Part shown: positions 26,660 through 35,821 of the stretch, piece by piece
Position numbering within the stretch: the stretch's first letter is position 1
Layout: each line of letters starts with the position of its first letter
NCBI GenBank assembly: GCA_041752735.1
Contig: JBGSVW010000007.1
Coordinates: 35,886 to 99,885 of the forward strand
DNA length: 64,000 nt
Source of the DNA: UBA1422 sp041752735
GTDB taxonomy: Bacteria; Bacillota; Clostridia; Peptostreptococcales; Anaerovoracaceae
Direction: 5' to 3'
Notes under the pieces: model-generated
The model's database searches: none
What the model was told of the DNA's origin: nothing
Seen by the model: the letters and a program-made list of their open reading frames with translations, nothing else
Program-made: the position numbers and the translations under genes

Positions 26660-26684
26660 AAGCCGGTGTGATGCCGGCTTTTTC
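26660..26684 (+). terminator. Intrinsic terminator after ftsZ
   Basis: Stem AAGCCGG/CCGGCTT (26660-26666 with 26674-26680), a 7-base loop and TTT. The T run is short, so read-through into the methylase gene is possible. Confidence 0.7.
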
Positions 26685-26699
26685 TCAATATAGGAGCAA

Positions 26700-27473
26700 A
26701 TGAAAACAATAATTTCGCAGGACAACAAAATATATCGCTTGTGCATCCAGCTGGGCAAAAAAAAATACAGAGACCGGCTGGGGCTTTATATTGCAGAAGG
26801 CGAAAAAGTGGTTCGTGAAGCCATACAGCTTGGCCGGGCCAAGACCGTAGTGATGAGGGATGATTTCAAAGGTTCGTTTGACCGGGAGGATCCGGCCTTC
26901 GTCTTTATGAAGGGCAGTCTTTTCTCAAAGATTGCCCAAACCGAAACCAGCCAGGGGATTTTAGCCATTATAGAGGAACCTTATTTTGAAAGAGACTCCT
27001 TCATAAAAGCCATTTCACCAAAAGAGAGTAATGTGCTTGTACTAGATAGACTGCAAGACCCCGGCAACATTGGAACCATTATCCGTACTGCGGATGCAGC
27101 CGGATACACTGGAATGATTGTCATGAAAGGTAGCGGAGATATTTTTTCTCCAAAAGTTATTCGCGCCGCTTCAGGATCTTTGATGCGAATGCCTTTTTAC
27201 AAATCAGAAAGTGAAGAAGAAGCCCTTGCGATATTATCCGATGCCAAAAAAGTTATTGTCGGAACCACTCCTGATAGTGGTGTGGTCTATGACAAGGCAG
27301 ATTGGTCAGGCGGAATCGCATTAATCATTGGCAATGAAGGAAACGGTTTGTCTGAAGCCTTCAAAGCCGCAACCCATAGAAACGTACAAATACCAATGAG
27401 CAAAGATGTGGATTCCTTGAATGCAGCCGTCGCTGCCGGAATACTCATTTATGAATCAATAAAAGAAAGGTAA
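26700..27473 (+). CDS. TrmH/SpoU family RNA 2'-O-methyltransferase
   Basis: 257 residues. An N-terminal substrate-binding domain (YIAEGEKVVREAI, about 1-95) and a C-terminal SPOUT methylase with the knotted SAM site: motif 1 LDRLQDPGNIGTIIRTADA, motif 2 IIGNEGNGLS and motif 3 IPMSKDVDSLNAAVAAGILIYE. It likely methylates a ribose in 23S rRNA or tRNA; the exact site cannot be read. A SpoU-type methylase next to pheST is a frequent arrangement in Firmicutes. AGGAG precedes ATG 26700. Confidence 0.9.
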   Translation: MKTIISQDNKIYRLCIQLGKKKYRDRLGLYIAEGEKVVREAIQLGRAKTVVMRDDFKGSFDREDPAFVFMKGSLFSKIAQTETSQGILAIIEEPYFERDSFIKAISPKESNVLVLDRLQDPGNIGTIIRTADAAGYTGMIVMKGSGDIFSPKVIRAASGSLMRMPFYKSESEEEALAILSDAKKVIVGTTPDSGVVYDKADWSGGIALIIGNEGNGLSEAFKAATHRNVQIPMSKDVDSLNAAVAAGILIYESIKER

Positions 27474-27478
27474 TCACC

Positions 27479-28501
27479 ATGCAGGAACAATTGAAAATGA
27501 TTCTTGAAAATGCCATCAATCAGTTGGCAGAAGCAAGAAGCCTGACCGAAACGGAAGATCTCAGAGTGAAATTCCTTGGCAAAAAAGGCCAGGTGACAGA
27601 AATTCTAAAAACCATGGGAAGCCTTGAACCGGATGCCAGAAAGGCATTGGGTCAGGAGGCAAATTCAGTCCGAACCAAAATTGAACAGCTTTTGGACGAT
27701 AAATTTGCGGAAATGAAAGCCATTGCTATCGCTGAAAAATTCAAGTTAGAAAGAATTGATGTCACAGAGCCGGGGCAGGAATGCACCTTGGGTGTCAGAC
27801 ATCCGATTACCATCACCATCGATGAAATCTCAAAGATTTTCATGTCGCTGGGATATTCCATTGCGGAAGGTCCACAAGCAGAAACGATATTTCATGCTTT
27901 CGATGCGCTAAATTCTCCGCCGAACCACCCATCGCGAGATGAGACCGATACATTCTACTTTACAGATGATATCGTCCTAAGGCCTCATACCTCATCGGTC
28001 CAAATCAGAACCCTTGAAACCCAGGAACCACCCATCAAAGTGATTTCTCCTGGCAGATGCTTCCGCTGCGATACGCCGGATGCAACACATTCTCCCATGT
28101 TTCATCAGGTAGAAGGCCTCATCGTCGATGAAGGAATTACCATGGCTGATTTAAAAGGCACCCTGGACGCCATGGCCAAACAGCTTTTTGGCAACGAAAC
28201 GAAAACAAAATTCCGTCCACATCATTTTCCTTTTACGGAGCCAAGTGCTGAAATGGATGTCTCTTGCTTCAAATGCGGTGGCAAGGGCTGCAGAATTTGT
28301 AAGGGGAGTGGCTGGATTGAAATACTGGGCTGCGGAATGGTTCATCCAAATGTGCTGAAAGTTGGTGGAATTGACACCGAAAAGTATACTGGGTTTGCAT
28401 TTGGTATGGGCGTAGAGCGGATTGCGATGTTGAAGTACGGTATTGATGATATCCGGTTGTTCTATGAGAACGACATGCGATTCATCAATCAGTTTAAATA
28501 G
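27479..28501 (+). CDS. pheS: Phenylalanine--tRNA ligase alpha subunit
   Basis: 340 residues. Class II synthetase catalytic subunit; charges tRNA-Phe as an alpha2-beta2 tetramer with PheT. An N-terminal coiled coil (about 1-85) is followed by the catalytic domain with PNHPSRDETDTFYF, motif 2 (VISPGRCFRCDTPDATHSP) and motif 3 GFAFGMGVERIAMLKYG. A CxxCxxxxCxxC-like stretch (CFKCGGKGCRICKGSGW) is an insertion seen in many PheS proteins. No T-box leader was found upstream of the pair. Confidence 0.97.
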   Translation: MQEQLKMILENAINQLAEARSLTETEDLRVKFLGKKGQVTEILKTMGSLEPDARKALGQEANSVRTKIEQLLDDKFAEMKAIAIAEKFKLERIDVTEPGQECTLGVRHPITITIDEISKIFMSLGYSIAEGPQAETIFHAFDALNSPPNHPSRDETDTFYFTDDIVLRPHTSSVQIRTLETQEPPIKVISPGRCFRCDTPDATHSPMFHQVEGLIVDEGITMADLKGTLDAMAKQLFGNETKTKFRPHHFPFTEPSAEMDVSCFKCGGKGCRICKGSGWIEILGCGMVHPNVLKVGGIDTEKYTGFAFGMGVERIAMLKYGIDDIRLFYENDMRFINQFK

Positions 28502-28512
28502 GAGGGACGGAT

Positions 28513-30978
28513 ATGCTTGTACCTGTTGAATGGTTAAAAGAATATACCGATTTGAATGTATCCACAGACGAGTTTTGTGAAAGAATGATTATGTCTGGAT
28601 CCAATCTGGAGACCTGCACCATGCTTGGACAGGGTATCCATGAAGTTGTTGTTGGCAAGTTAATAAAAATAGACAGACACCCCGATGCGCAGAAGTTATC
28701 GGTCTGCTCTGTAGATGTGGGCAGAAATACACCGCTTCAGATTGTATGTGGCGCACAAAATATATTTGAAGGCGCCATGGTTCCTGTTGCGCTGGATGGC
28801 AGCACAATCCCTGGTCCCTTACATGGGCAACCCAAACAGCCTGGTGGGGTAACCATTCACAAAGGTGCTTTGCGTGGCGTGGAATCTATGGGTATGATTT
28901 GTGCAGCCTCCGAACTTGGTTATGAAGACAAAGTCATTCCGGTGTCACATCGGGATGGGGTTTGGATTCTCCCGGAGGGGCTGAAACCCGGACAGGATGT
29001 GGTAGCAGCTTTAGGCTTGGCTTCCGCTGTCGTGGATTTTGAAATCACACCAAACAGACCGGATTGTCTTTCCATGATTGGTATGGCCAGAGAATCAGCG
29101 GCCACATTCCAAGAAGAACTTCGGTATCCTAAGACAAAGTGCCAGAATGAAACTGGAAATGCAACCGAATATATAGCTGTTTCCATCGAAAAACCCGAAT
29201 TGTGCAGACGTTATGCGGCAAGAATTGTGACTGATGTGAAGATTGGTCCTTCTCCCTGGTGGATGCAAAAGAAACTGATGTATGCCGGTATGCGACCAAT
29301 TAATAATATTGTTGATATCACCAATTATGTGATGCTCGAGTTTGGACAACCGATACACGCCTTTGACATCCGCGAAATCACCGGACAAAAAATCGTTGTT
29401 GATACAGCGCAAAAGGGTGAAATGTTTGTCACGTTGGACGGAAACGAAAGAAAACTGGATGATACCATGCTGATGATCAAAGACGGCTCAAAGTCCGTTG
29501 CCATCGCAGGAATCATGGGAGGTCTGGATTCCGGAATCATGGCAGATACCTCTACCATTTTAATTGAATCGGCCAACTTTAGCGGAGACAATATACGTGC
29601 GACGTCCAAGAGGTTAGGTCTTCGAACAGAAGCATCCTCCCGTTTTGAAAAAGGCATCGATCCCAATCTATGCGAATCGACAGCAAATCGGGTTTGTAGT
29701 TTGATTGAAGAGCTAGGCGCAGGTACCATTGTCGGAGGTATTGTTGATGTGTATCCTCAGGAAGCCTTTCCTGTCACCGTTGGTGTCCGCGTAAAACGAG
29801 TCAACGATGTACTTGGCATTACCCTTTCATCAGCTGAAATGAAAGACATCTTCCAACGCCTGGAAATGAACGCCGAGTTGACGGACGATGTATGCTACGC
29901 AGATCCCAACTGTCATGACTGTGCTGTACTGAAAGTAACGCCGCCAACAGTCCGTCAGGACTTGGTGGAAGAGGTGGATTTCATAGAAGAAGTTGCACGT
30001 CTTTATGGGTATGACCTGTTACCTGTGACCATCCCAAGGGGAAGTAGCCGCTCCACAATGAGCCGGGATGAATCCCTGCGTCGCTTGGCGACCCAAACCT
30101 TATGCGCGTTGGGAGCCAACGAGATTCAAACATATTCGTTTGTCAGCCCTAAGGGTGTTGACAACATTGGTATTGCCGAAGATTCCTGGGAACGCAACTT
30201 TGCGGTTCTTAGAAATCCACTAGGCGAAGAAAACTCAGTTATGCGCACCATACTAACACCTGCACTGCTAGAAACACTGGGCAGGAATTTTTCAAGAAGC
30301 ATAGAAACCGTCAAAGCATTTGAAATCGGTAAAACTTTTAGCAAAAACTTGCTTGATCCCGATGGATTGCCGGATGAGCAGGATGCGCTGGCCATTGGTT
30401 GCTACGGAAAAAACATTGATTTCTTCCTGCTGAAAGGAATGATTGTTGAACTTTTACGTGTGATGGGTATTCATGATGTGGTATTTACACCAGAATCAGA
30501 ATATGGAGTATATCACCCCGGACGATGTGCCCGTATTTCCTACAAAGGGGAAGAACTGGGGATTATGGGTGAAGTTCATCCTGAAGTTGCTGAACGGTTT
30601 GAAATTGGAACCCGTTGCTACTGTGCAGAATTTATGTTTGATGCAGTCATGCGCCAAGCGAAGACCGAAGCATCCTATTCACCGTTACCAAAATATCCTT
30701 CCACATCCAGAGACATCGCTCTACTTGTAGAGGAAGCTCAGTCAGTTGGTGATATGGAAAGTGTGATTCGCAATAACGGCGCAGACATTCTTGAACAGGT
30801 CAGGCTGTTTGATATTTATAGGGGAGCCCAAGTGTCAGACGGCAAAAAAAGTGTTGCATTCACACTAACATACCGTGATGCTAACAAAACCTTGACTGAT
30901 GAAGATGTAGCAAAAGTGCATAATCAGATTCTACTTGCACTGAAAGGAACCTTTAATGCTGTGTTAAGAGAGATATAG
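28513..30978 (+). CDS. pheT: Phenylalanine--tRNA ligase beta subunit
   Basis: 821 residues. Domains in order: N-terminal region, tRNA-binding EMAP-like domain (about 40-150, HPDAQKLSVCSVDVG and VCGAQNI), B3/4 editing domain (TPNRPDCLSMIGMARE, NIVDITNYVMLEFGQPIHAFD), B5 domain, catalytic-like fold, and a C-terminal FDX-ACB anticodon-binding domain (YSPLPKYPSTSRDIALLV). TAGGAGGGAC precedes ATG 28513, and the start is 11 bases after pheS, consistent with an operon. Confidence 0.97.
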   Translation: MLVPVEWLKEYTDLNVSTDEFCERMIMSGSNLETCTMLGQGIHEVVVGKLIKIDRHPDAQKLSVCSVDVGRNTPLQIVCGAQNIFEGAMVPVALDGSTIPGPLHGQPKQPGGVTIHKGALRGVESMGMICAASELGYEDKVIPVSHRDGVWILPEGLKPGQDVVAALGLASAVVDFEITPNRPDCLSMIGMARESAATFQEELRYPKTKCQNETGNATEYIAVSIEKPELCRRYAARIVTDVKIGPSPWWMQKKLMYAGMRPINNIVDITNYVMLEFGQPIHAFDIREITGQKIVVDTAQKGEMFVTLDGNERKLDDTMLMIKDGSKSVAIAGIMGGLDSGIMADTSTILIESANFSGDNIRATSKRLGLRTEASSRFEKGIDPNLCESTANRVCSLIEELGAGTIVGGIVDVYPQEAFPVTVGVRVKRVNDVLGITLSSAEMKDIFQRLEMNAELTDDVCYADPNCHDCAVLKVTPPTVRQDLVEEVDFIEEVARLYGYDLLPVTIPRGSSRSTMSRDESLRRLATQTLCALGANEIQTYSFVSPKGVDNIGIAEDSWERNFAVLRNPLGEENSVMRTILTPALLETLGRNFSRSIETVKAFEIGKTFSKNLLDPDGLPDEQDALAIGCYGKNIDFFLLKGMIVELLRVMGIHDVVFTPESEYGVYHPGRCARISYKGEELGIMGEVHPEVAERFEIGTRCYCAEFMFDAVMRQAKTEASYSPLPKYPSTSRDIALLVEEAQSVGDMESVIRNNGADILEQVRLFDIYRGAQVSDGKKSVAFTLTYRDANKTLTDEDVAKVHNQILLALKGTFNAVLREI

Positions 30979-30991
30979 TTTGGAGGATACG

Positions 30992-31681
30992 ATGGAAGCG
31001 AATAAAGTAAGTGTTCGAATATTTGGACATGAATATGTACTAACAGGAGACAAATCAAGGGATCACATGATCCGAGTTGCTGCCTATGTAGATACAAAGA
31101 TTCATGAGGTTTCGGGAGGATTCAAGAATGGATCGGCCACAGCCTTGGCGGTTTTATCCGCGGTAAATATCGCAGATGAGTATTTCAGCGTCATGGATCG
31201 GGTCAATGAATCCAAAATAACCAACGAACAAATGGAAGGCGATATCCATCGGTATGAACAACTCTGGGAAGAAGCAAAAAAAAGCCTTACAGAGCACAAA
31301 GAGGAAAGTCGTCGGATTTATGAAGAAAAAGAAGCTCTTTCGGAGCGTTTCCATGCCATGGAACGGGAAATGGAAGAAGCCTTAAGACAACAGGAAAAGG
31401 ATTCCCAGGAAGCGCTTCGGTTGAAAGACCGGGAAGCTTCTGAAATCCTCCGCCAAAAGGAGCGAGAATACCAAGAATCACTTTTTGAGAAAGAACTGAT
31501 GATTGAAGAGCTGACACAAAGCTCAGAAAATGTTGAAGCTCTGGCAGAAAAAAATTCCGCTCAGATTGTAGAAGAAAGTGAATCCAAATACAAAGATCTT
31601 GAAAATAACATTTTCGATCTCCAAATGGAGAACATTCAGCTAAAGAGCGAAATAGAAAAATTGAGAAATATTAGCGAGTAG
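30992..31681 (+). CDS. zapA: ZapA-family cell division protein with a long coiled-coil tail
   Basis: 229 residues, roughly twice the usual ZapA length. Residues 1-85 match ZapA: KVSVRIFGHEYVLTGDKSRDHMIRVAAYVDTKI and ALAVLSAVNIADEYF. From about 85 to the end the protein is nearly all Glu/Lys/Gln/Arg coiled coil, including an imperfect internal repeat (LRQQEKDSQEALRLKD, then LRQKEREYQESLFEK). ZapA bundles FtsZ filaments. TTTGGAGGATACG before ATG 30992 decides the start; an in-frame TTG at 30980 lies at the ribosome binding site. It sits between pheT and mutS2, the same neighbourhood as zapA in Bacillus. The extra coil may bridge to other partners. Confidence 0.88.
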   Translation: MEANKVSVRIFGHEYVLTGDKSRDHMIRVAAYVDTKIHEVSGGFKNGSATALAVLSAVNIADEYFSVMDRVNESKITNEQMEGDIHRYEQLWEEAKKSLTEHKEESRRIYEEKEALSERFHAMEREMEEALRQQEKDSQEALRLKDREASEILRQKEREYQESLFEKELMIEELTQSSENVEALAEKNSAQIVEESESKYKDLENNIFDLQMENIQLKSEIEKLRNISE

Positions 31682-31689
31682 GAGACCCA

Positions 31690-34068
31690 ATGAACGAAAA
31701 AGCCCTTCGCGTCCTGGAGTATAGCAAAATAATTGAATCCCTAACCAATCTGGCCGGCTCAGAAAGCGCCAGAGGGGTGATTGCTACGCTCCAACCTTCC
31801 AATAATCCTACGATTATACAAGAAGGACTGGACGAGACAAGCGAAGCGGTTACGCTGATTGTGCACAAGGGTCCGTTGCCAATGGGTAACTTGTACGATA
31901 TCACTGACCAATTGGCGTTGGCTCAAAAGGGTGGCAGCCTGACGATGAGACAACTCTTGCGGATTCTATACAATATGTCTGTGACCCGCAGCGTGGTGTC
32001 ATATCTAAAAGGGGATTTGCCTCCACTTCCCATCCTAAAGGGAATGGCTGAAGTGCTGGAGGTCTTTCGAGACTTAGAGGAAGACATCGACCGATGTATC
32101 ATCTCAGAAGAAGAGATGTCGGATCATGCCAGCGTTGAATTGCGCAACATCAGAAGGAGTATGGTTCGCCAAAACGAAAGCATCAAGGCACGGCTCAATC
32201 AAATCCTGAACTCAGAGACAAATAAAACATACTTGCAAGACACCATTATCACCATCCGGGACGGACGATATGTGGTACCCGTCAAGCAGGAGCATAGAAC
32301 TCATTTTTCCGGCATTGTCCATGATCAATCCGCCTCCGGGGCAACGTTGTTTATTGAACCTCAGGTAATTGTCAACATGAACAACGAACTTCGTCAACTG
32401 GAAGCACAGGAAAAGGCCGAGATTGAACGAATTCTTTGGGAACTATCCGGCAGAGTCGGAGAGCACGCCAAACCGCTCATGAATAATCAGGAACTATTGG
32501 TGGCCATGGATGTGATTAATGCCAAAGGGAAACTTTCGGTATATATGAAAGCCGAACGTCCCACTTTGAATGAAGATCACTCGTTGATGTTGCTTGAAGC
32601 CAGGCATCCATTGATTGAAAAGGCAAAAGTTGTACCCATCAATGTGTCATTGGGCAAATCGTACCATGCACTGATTATCACCGGTCCGAATACAGGGGGC
32701 AAAACCGTTACCTTGAAAACGGTGGGTCTCTTGGCAATGATGGCGCAAACAGGACTACATATTCCAGCGTCATCCCTGAGTAAAATACCTATCTACAATG
32801 ATATATTTGCAGACATTGGCGATGAACAAAGCATTGAGCAAAGTCTTAGCACTTTCTCATCCCATATGAACAATATTGTGGCCATCATCGATAAAGCTGA
32901 AGCCGGAACCTTGGTTTTGCTGGATGAATTAGGCGCGGGAACGGATCCCACAGAAGGTGCGGCATTGGCAATTGCCATATTGGAACACCTGCGAGGCAGA
33001 AATGCCAGCATCATGGCAACCACCCACTATACAGAACTCAAAAAGTATGCGATTTCCACCACGGGCGTGGAGAATGCCTCCATGGAATTTGATGTTGAAA
33101 CACTTAGCCCAACTTACAAATTGACTGTTGGAATACCCGGGAAGTCCAATGCTTTTGAAATTTCCTCGAAGCTCGGACTCAAAGGCGAAATCATTGAAAA
33201 AGCAAGAAACCTATTGAAAGGTGGAGACATTAAATTTGAAGAAGTCATTGCATCCATGGAAGCGGACCGAAAAGCAGCTGAAGCAGAGCGAGATCAAGCC
33301 ATTGCGTTAAATATCGAAATGAAGAAACAAAAGGAAGCTATGGATTTGCTTGTCCGCAAGACGGAAGAACAAAAGGAGAAAACCCTCAATCAGGCAAGGG
33401 AGGAAGCTCGAAATATTATTTCCGGCGCAAAAGAATTGTCCGAAGAAGTGCGGACAGAACTCAAAGAGTTATCAAAAATTGAAAGTTTGGGGGAAAGAAC
33501 ACAGCGTTTCGATACCAGTCGGAAACGGATTAAGGATGCAGCAGGACAGTACCGTGAACGTTTGATGAAAGAAGTAAACGATAACCCGATTCGTGTGGAA
33601 GACTTAAGGATTGGAGACCGGGTGAAAGTACTGACCCTCAGCCAAAACGGTGAAATCATTACATTGCCTGACGACAAGGGGGACCTGATGGTACAGGTAG
33701 GTCGCATGAAGGTGAAATCCAATGTAGATGATTTGAAACTGATTATCGATGGCAAAAGTAAATTACCTTCCGGAGGTAAAACAACCTACGGTCAGATTTA
33801 TAAAACCAAATCCAGAAACATTTCCATCTCTATCAATGTCCAAGGTCAGAATTTGGACGATGCCACAGAAGAGGTCGATAAGTATTTGGACGATGCCTTC
33901 ATTGCAGGACTCAATCAGGTCACCATAATACACGGGAGAGGTGAAGGGGTACTGTTAAACGGACTTCGGAATATATTAAAAAGCCATAAACATGTGGAAA
34001 GCTATCGTAAAGGAAGCTACAACGAAGGTGGCGATGGTGTAACCATCGTTCAAATAAAGCAAAACTAA
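31690..34068 (+). CDS. mutS2: Endonuclease MutS2 with Smr domain
   Basis: 792 residues. MutS-like core without the mismatch-recognition domain: clamp/coiled-coil, ATPase with Walker A GPNTGGKTVTLKT near residue 335, and VLLDELGAGTDPTEGAALA (Walker B). A long charged helix follows (about 515-620), then a KOW-like segment and a C-terminal Smr nuclease domain (LDLRG-type replaced by INVQGQNLDDATEEVDKYLD, then IIHGRGEGVLLNGLRNIL). MutS2 suppresses recombination or rescues collided ribosomes. The Smr motif has Q rather than the usual LDLRG arginine (NVQGQ), which may weaken nicking activity. Confidence 0.94.
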   Translation: MNEKALRVLEYSKIIESLTNLAGSESARGVIATLQPSNNPTIIQEGLDETSEAVTLIVHKGPLPMGNLYDITDQLALAQKGGSLTMRQLLRILYNMSVTRSVVSYLKGDLPPLPILKGMAEVLEVFRDLEEDIDRCIISEEEMSDHASVELRNIRRSMVRQNESIKARLNQILNSETNKTYLQDTIITIRDGRYVVPVKQEHRTHFSGIVHDQSASGATLFIEPQVIVNMNNELRQLEAQEKAEIERILWELSGRVGEHAKPLMNNQELLVAMDVINAKGKLSVYMKAERPTLNEDHSLMLLEARHPLIEKAKVVPINVSLGKSYHALIITGPNTGGKTVTLKTVGLLAMMAQTGLHIPASSLSKIPIYNDIFADIGDEQSIEQSLSTFSSHMNNIVAIIDKAEAGTLVLLDELGAGTDPTEGAALAIAILEHLRGRNASIMATTHYTELKKYAISTTGVENASMEFDVETLSPTYKLTVGIPGKSNAFEISSKLGLKGEIIEKARNLLKGGDIKFEEVIASMEADRKAAEAERDQAIALNIEMKKQKEAMDLLVRKTEEQKEKTLNQAREEARNIISGAKELSEEVRTELKELSKIESLGERTQRFDTSRKRIKDAAGQYRERLMKEVNDNPIRVEDLRIGDRVKVLTLSQNGEIITLPDDKGDLMVQVGRMKVKSNVDDLKLIIDGKSKLPSGGKTTYGQIYKTKSRNISISINVQGQNLDDATEEVDKYLDDAFIAGLNQVTIIHGRGEGVLLNGLRNILKSHKHVESYRKGSYNEGGDGVTIVQIKQN

Positions 34069-34105
34069 ATGCCTCCACCAAGCGGAGGAAATAGAGGAGA
34101 AACCC

Positions 34106-35821
34106 ATGAAAGACTACAAACAAATTATATCGCAGCTGATAGCAGAAGCTACAGGAACCATGAGCATAGAAGAAGTCAAGGACTTAATTGAAGTTCCCGG
34201 TGACGAAAAGATGGGGGATTATGCATTCCCTTGTTTCCGCTTGGCCAGAACCTTAAAAAAAGCACCACCCCTGATTGCGAAAGATATTTGTGACGCGATT
34301 GCAGTGTCTGATATTTTTGAGAATGTGGAGGCGGTCAACGCCTATGTAAACATGCGAATCAGCAGGGCAGATTTCATGAACGCGATTGTGGAAGAAGTAC
34401 AGAGCAAAGGCGACGGCTATGGACGAAGCAATCTAGGCGAAGGCAAAAAAGTCATCGTAGAGTTCTCTTCTCCGAATATCGCCAAACCTTTCCATATTGG
34501 ACACATAAGAAGTACCGTGATCGGCAATTCAATCTACAAAATTTATGATTTCCTTGGATACGACACAGTCCGGATCAACCACTTGGGAGACTATGGCACG
34601 CAATTCGGCAAAATGATTTGTGCGTACCGACATTGGGGAAACAAAGAGGATGTTACCAAAGCACCCATCAAAACATTATTGGGATATTATACGAAGTTCC
34701 ATCAGGAAGTGGAGAGCAATCCGTCACTGGATCAAGAAGCAAGAGATATTTTTTCAAGACTCGAACAAGGGGATCCTGAAGAAGTTGCTTTGTGGCAGTG
34801 GTTCAGAGATGAATCCCTAAAAGAGTTTAATCGGGTTTACAAAATGCTAGGGATTGACTTCGACTCCTACGACGGTGAAAGTTTCTATTCTGACAAGATG
34901 CCCAGAATGATTCAGGAATTAAGTGATAAAGGATTGTTAGTAGAGTCCAGAGGCGCACAGATTGTCGAGTTGGAGGAATACGGTTTATCTCCTGCTTTGG
35001 TAACTAAATCCGACGGTTCATCCCTTTATATTACAAGGGATATTGCTGCTGCAGTCTACCGAAAGGAACATTACGATTTTTATAAAAACCTATATATCGT
35101 CTCATCCGGGCAAAACTTGCATTTCCAACAATGGATTCAAATTGTCGATTTGTTGGGATATGAATGGGCCAGAGATTGTGTTCATATTCCCTTCGGGCTG
35201 GTTAGTCTGGAGGATGGGACCATGTCAACTCGGGCTGGGAGAGTTGTATTCCTAGAAGATGTTTTAGGCCGTGCTGTGGACCAAACCCGAGAAATTATAG
35301 TCGAAAAAAATGTTAATACAGACAATATTGAAGAAACAGCAAGACAGGTGGGCATTGGCGCAGTGATTTTCCAAGAATTGTCCAATAATCGAATCAAAGA
35401 TTATGTATTTTCTTGGGAAAGGGTGCTGAATTTTGAAGGTGAAACAGGTCCTTACGTACAATATACCCATGCCAGGGCTGCAAGCGTGCTACGAAAAGCC
35501 GGTGCAGACGCCACGACAAAGGCAATGACCCAAGGAGTAAATCCATCTTTTATCACAGGAGAAAGGGCATACCAACTGGCACGTTTGATTTATGCATTGC
35601 CGGAAGCGGTAGCAGAAGCCGGCGAAAAATACGAACCCTCTGTGGTAACCCGACATGTGATTAACATTGCACAGGCCTTCAACAAATTTTACCATGATGA
35701 GCATATCTTGGTTGATAATGAAGAAGAACGGACAGCAAAACTCGCCTTAGTCTATGCGGCCAAAACCGCCATTCGAAATGGACTGGGATTACTTGGCATT
35801 GAAGCGCCGGAAAAGATGTAA
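34106..35821 (+). CDS. argS: Arginine--tRNA ligase
   Basis: 571 residues. Class I synthetase: N-terminal Add-1 domain (about 1-110), HIGH motif KPFHIGHIRSTVIGNS near residue 128, the MSTR signature GTMSTRAGRVVFLED in place of KMSKS (normal for ArgRS), and a C-terminal DALR anticodon domain (about 450-571). AGAGGAGAAACC precedes ATG 34106. A small GC-rich inverted repeat (GCCTCCACC/GCGGAGG) precedes it but is too short to be a riboswitch. The stop shares a base with the next gene. Confidence 0.97.
   Translation: MKDYKQIISQLIAEATGTMSIEEVKDLIEVPGDEKMGDYAFPCFRLARTLKKAPPLIAKDICDAIAVSDIFENVEAVNAYVNMRISRADFMNAIVEEVQSKGDGYGRSNLGEGKKVIVEFSSPNIAKPFHIGHIRSTVIGNSIYKIYDFLGYDTVRINHLGDYGTQFGKMICAYRHWGNKEDVTKAPIKTLLGYYTKFHQEVESNPSLDQEARDIFSRLEQGDPEEVALWQWFRDESLKEFNRVYKMLGIDFDSYDGESFYSDKMPRMIQELSDKGLLVESRGAQIVELEEYGLSPALVTKSDGSSLYITRDIAAAVYRKEHYDFYKNLYIVSSGQNLHFQQWIQIVDLLGYEWARDCVHIPFGLVSLEDGTMSTRAGRVVFLEDVLGRAVDQTREIIVEKNVNTDNIEETARQVGIGAVIFQELSNNRIKDYVFSWERVLNFEGETGPYVQYTHARAASVLRKAGADATTKAMTQGVNPSFITGERAYQLARLIYALPEAVAEAGEKYEPSVVTRHVINIAQAFNKFYHDEHILVDNEEERTAKLALVYAAKTAIRNGLGLLGIEAPEKM

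Noticed and set aside
26605..26699. Possible T-box leader for pheST
   Set aside because: No T-box sequence or specifier stem is visible; the structure is the ftsZ terminator, and the methylase gene lies between.
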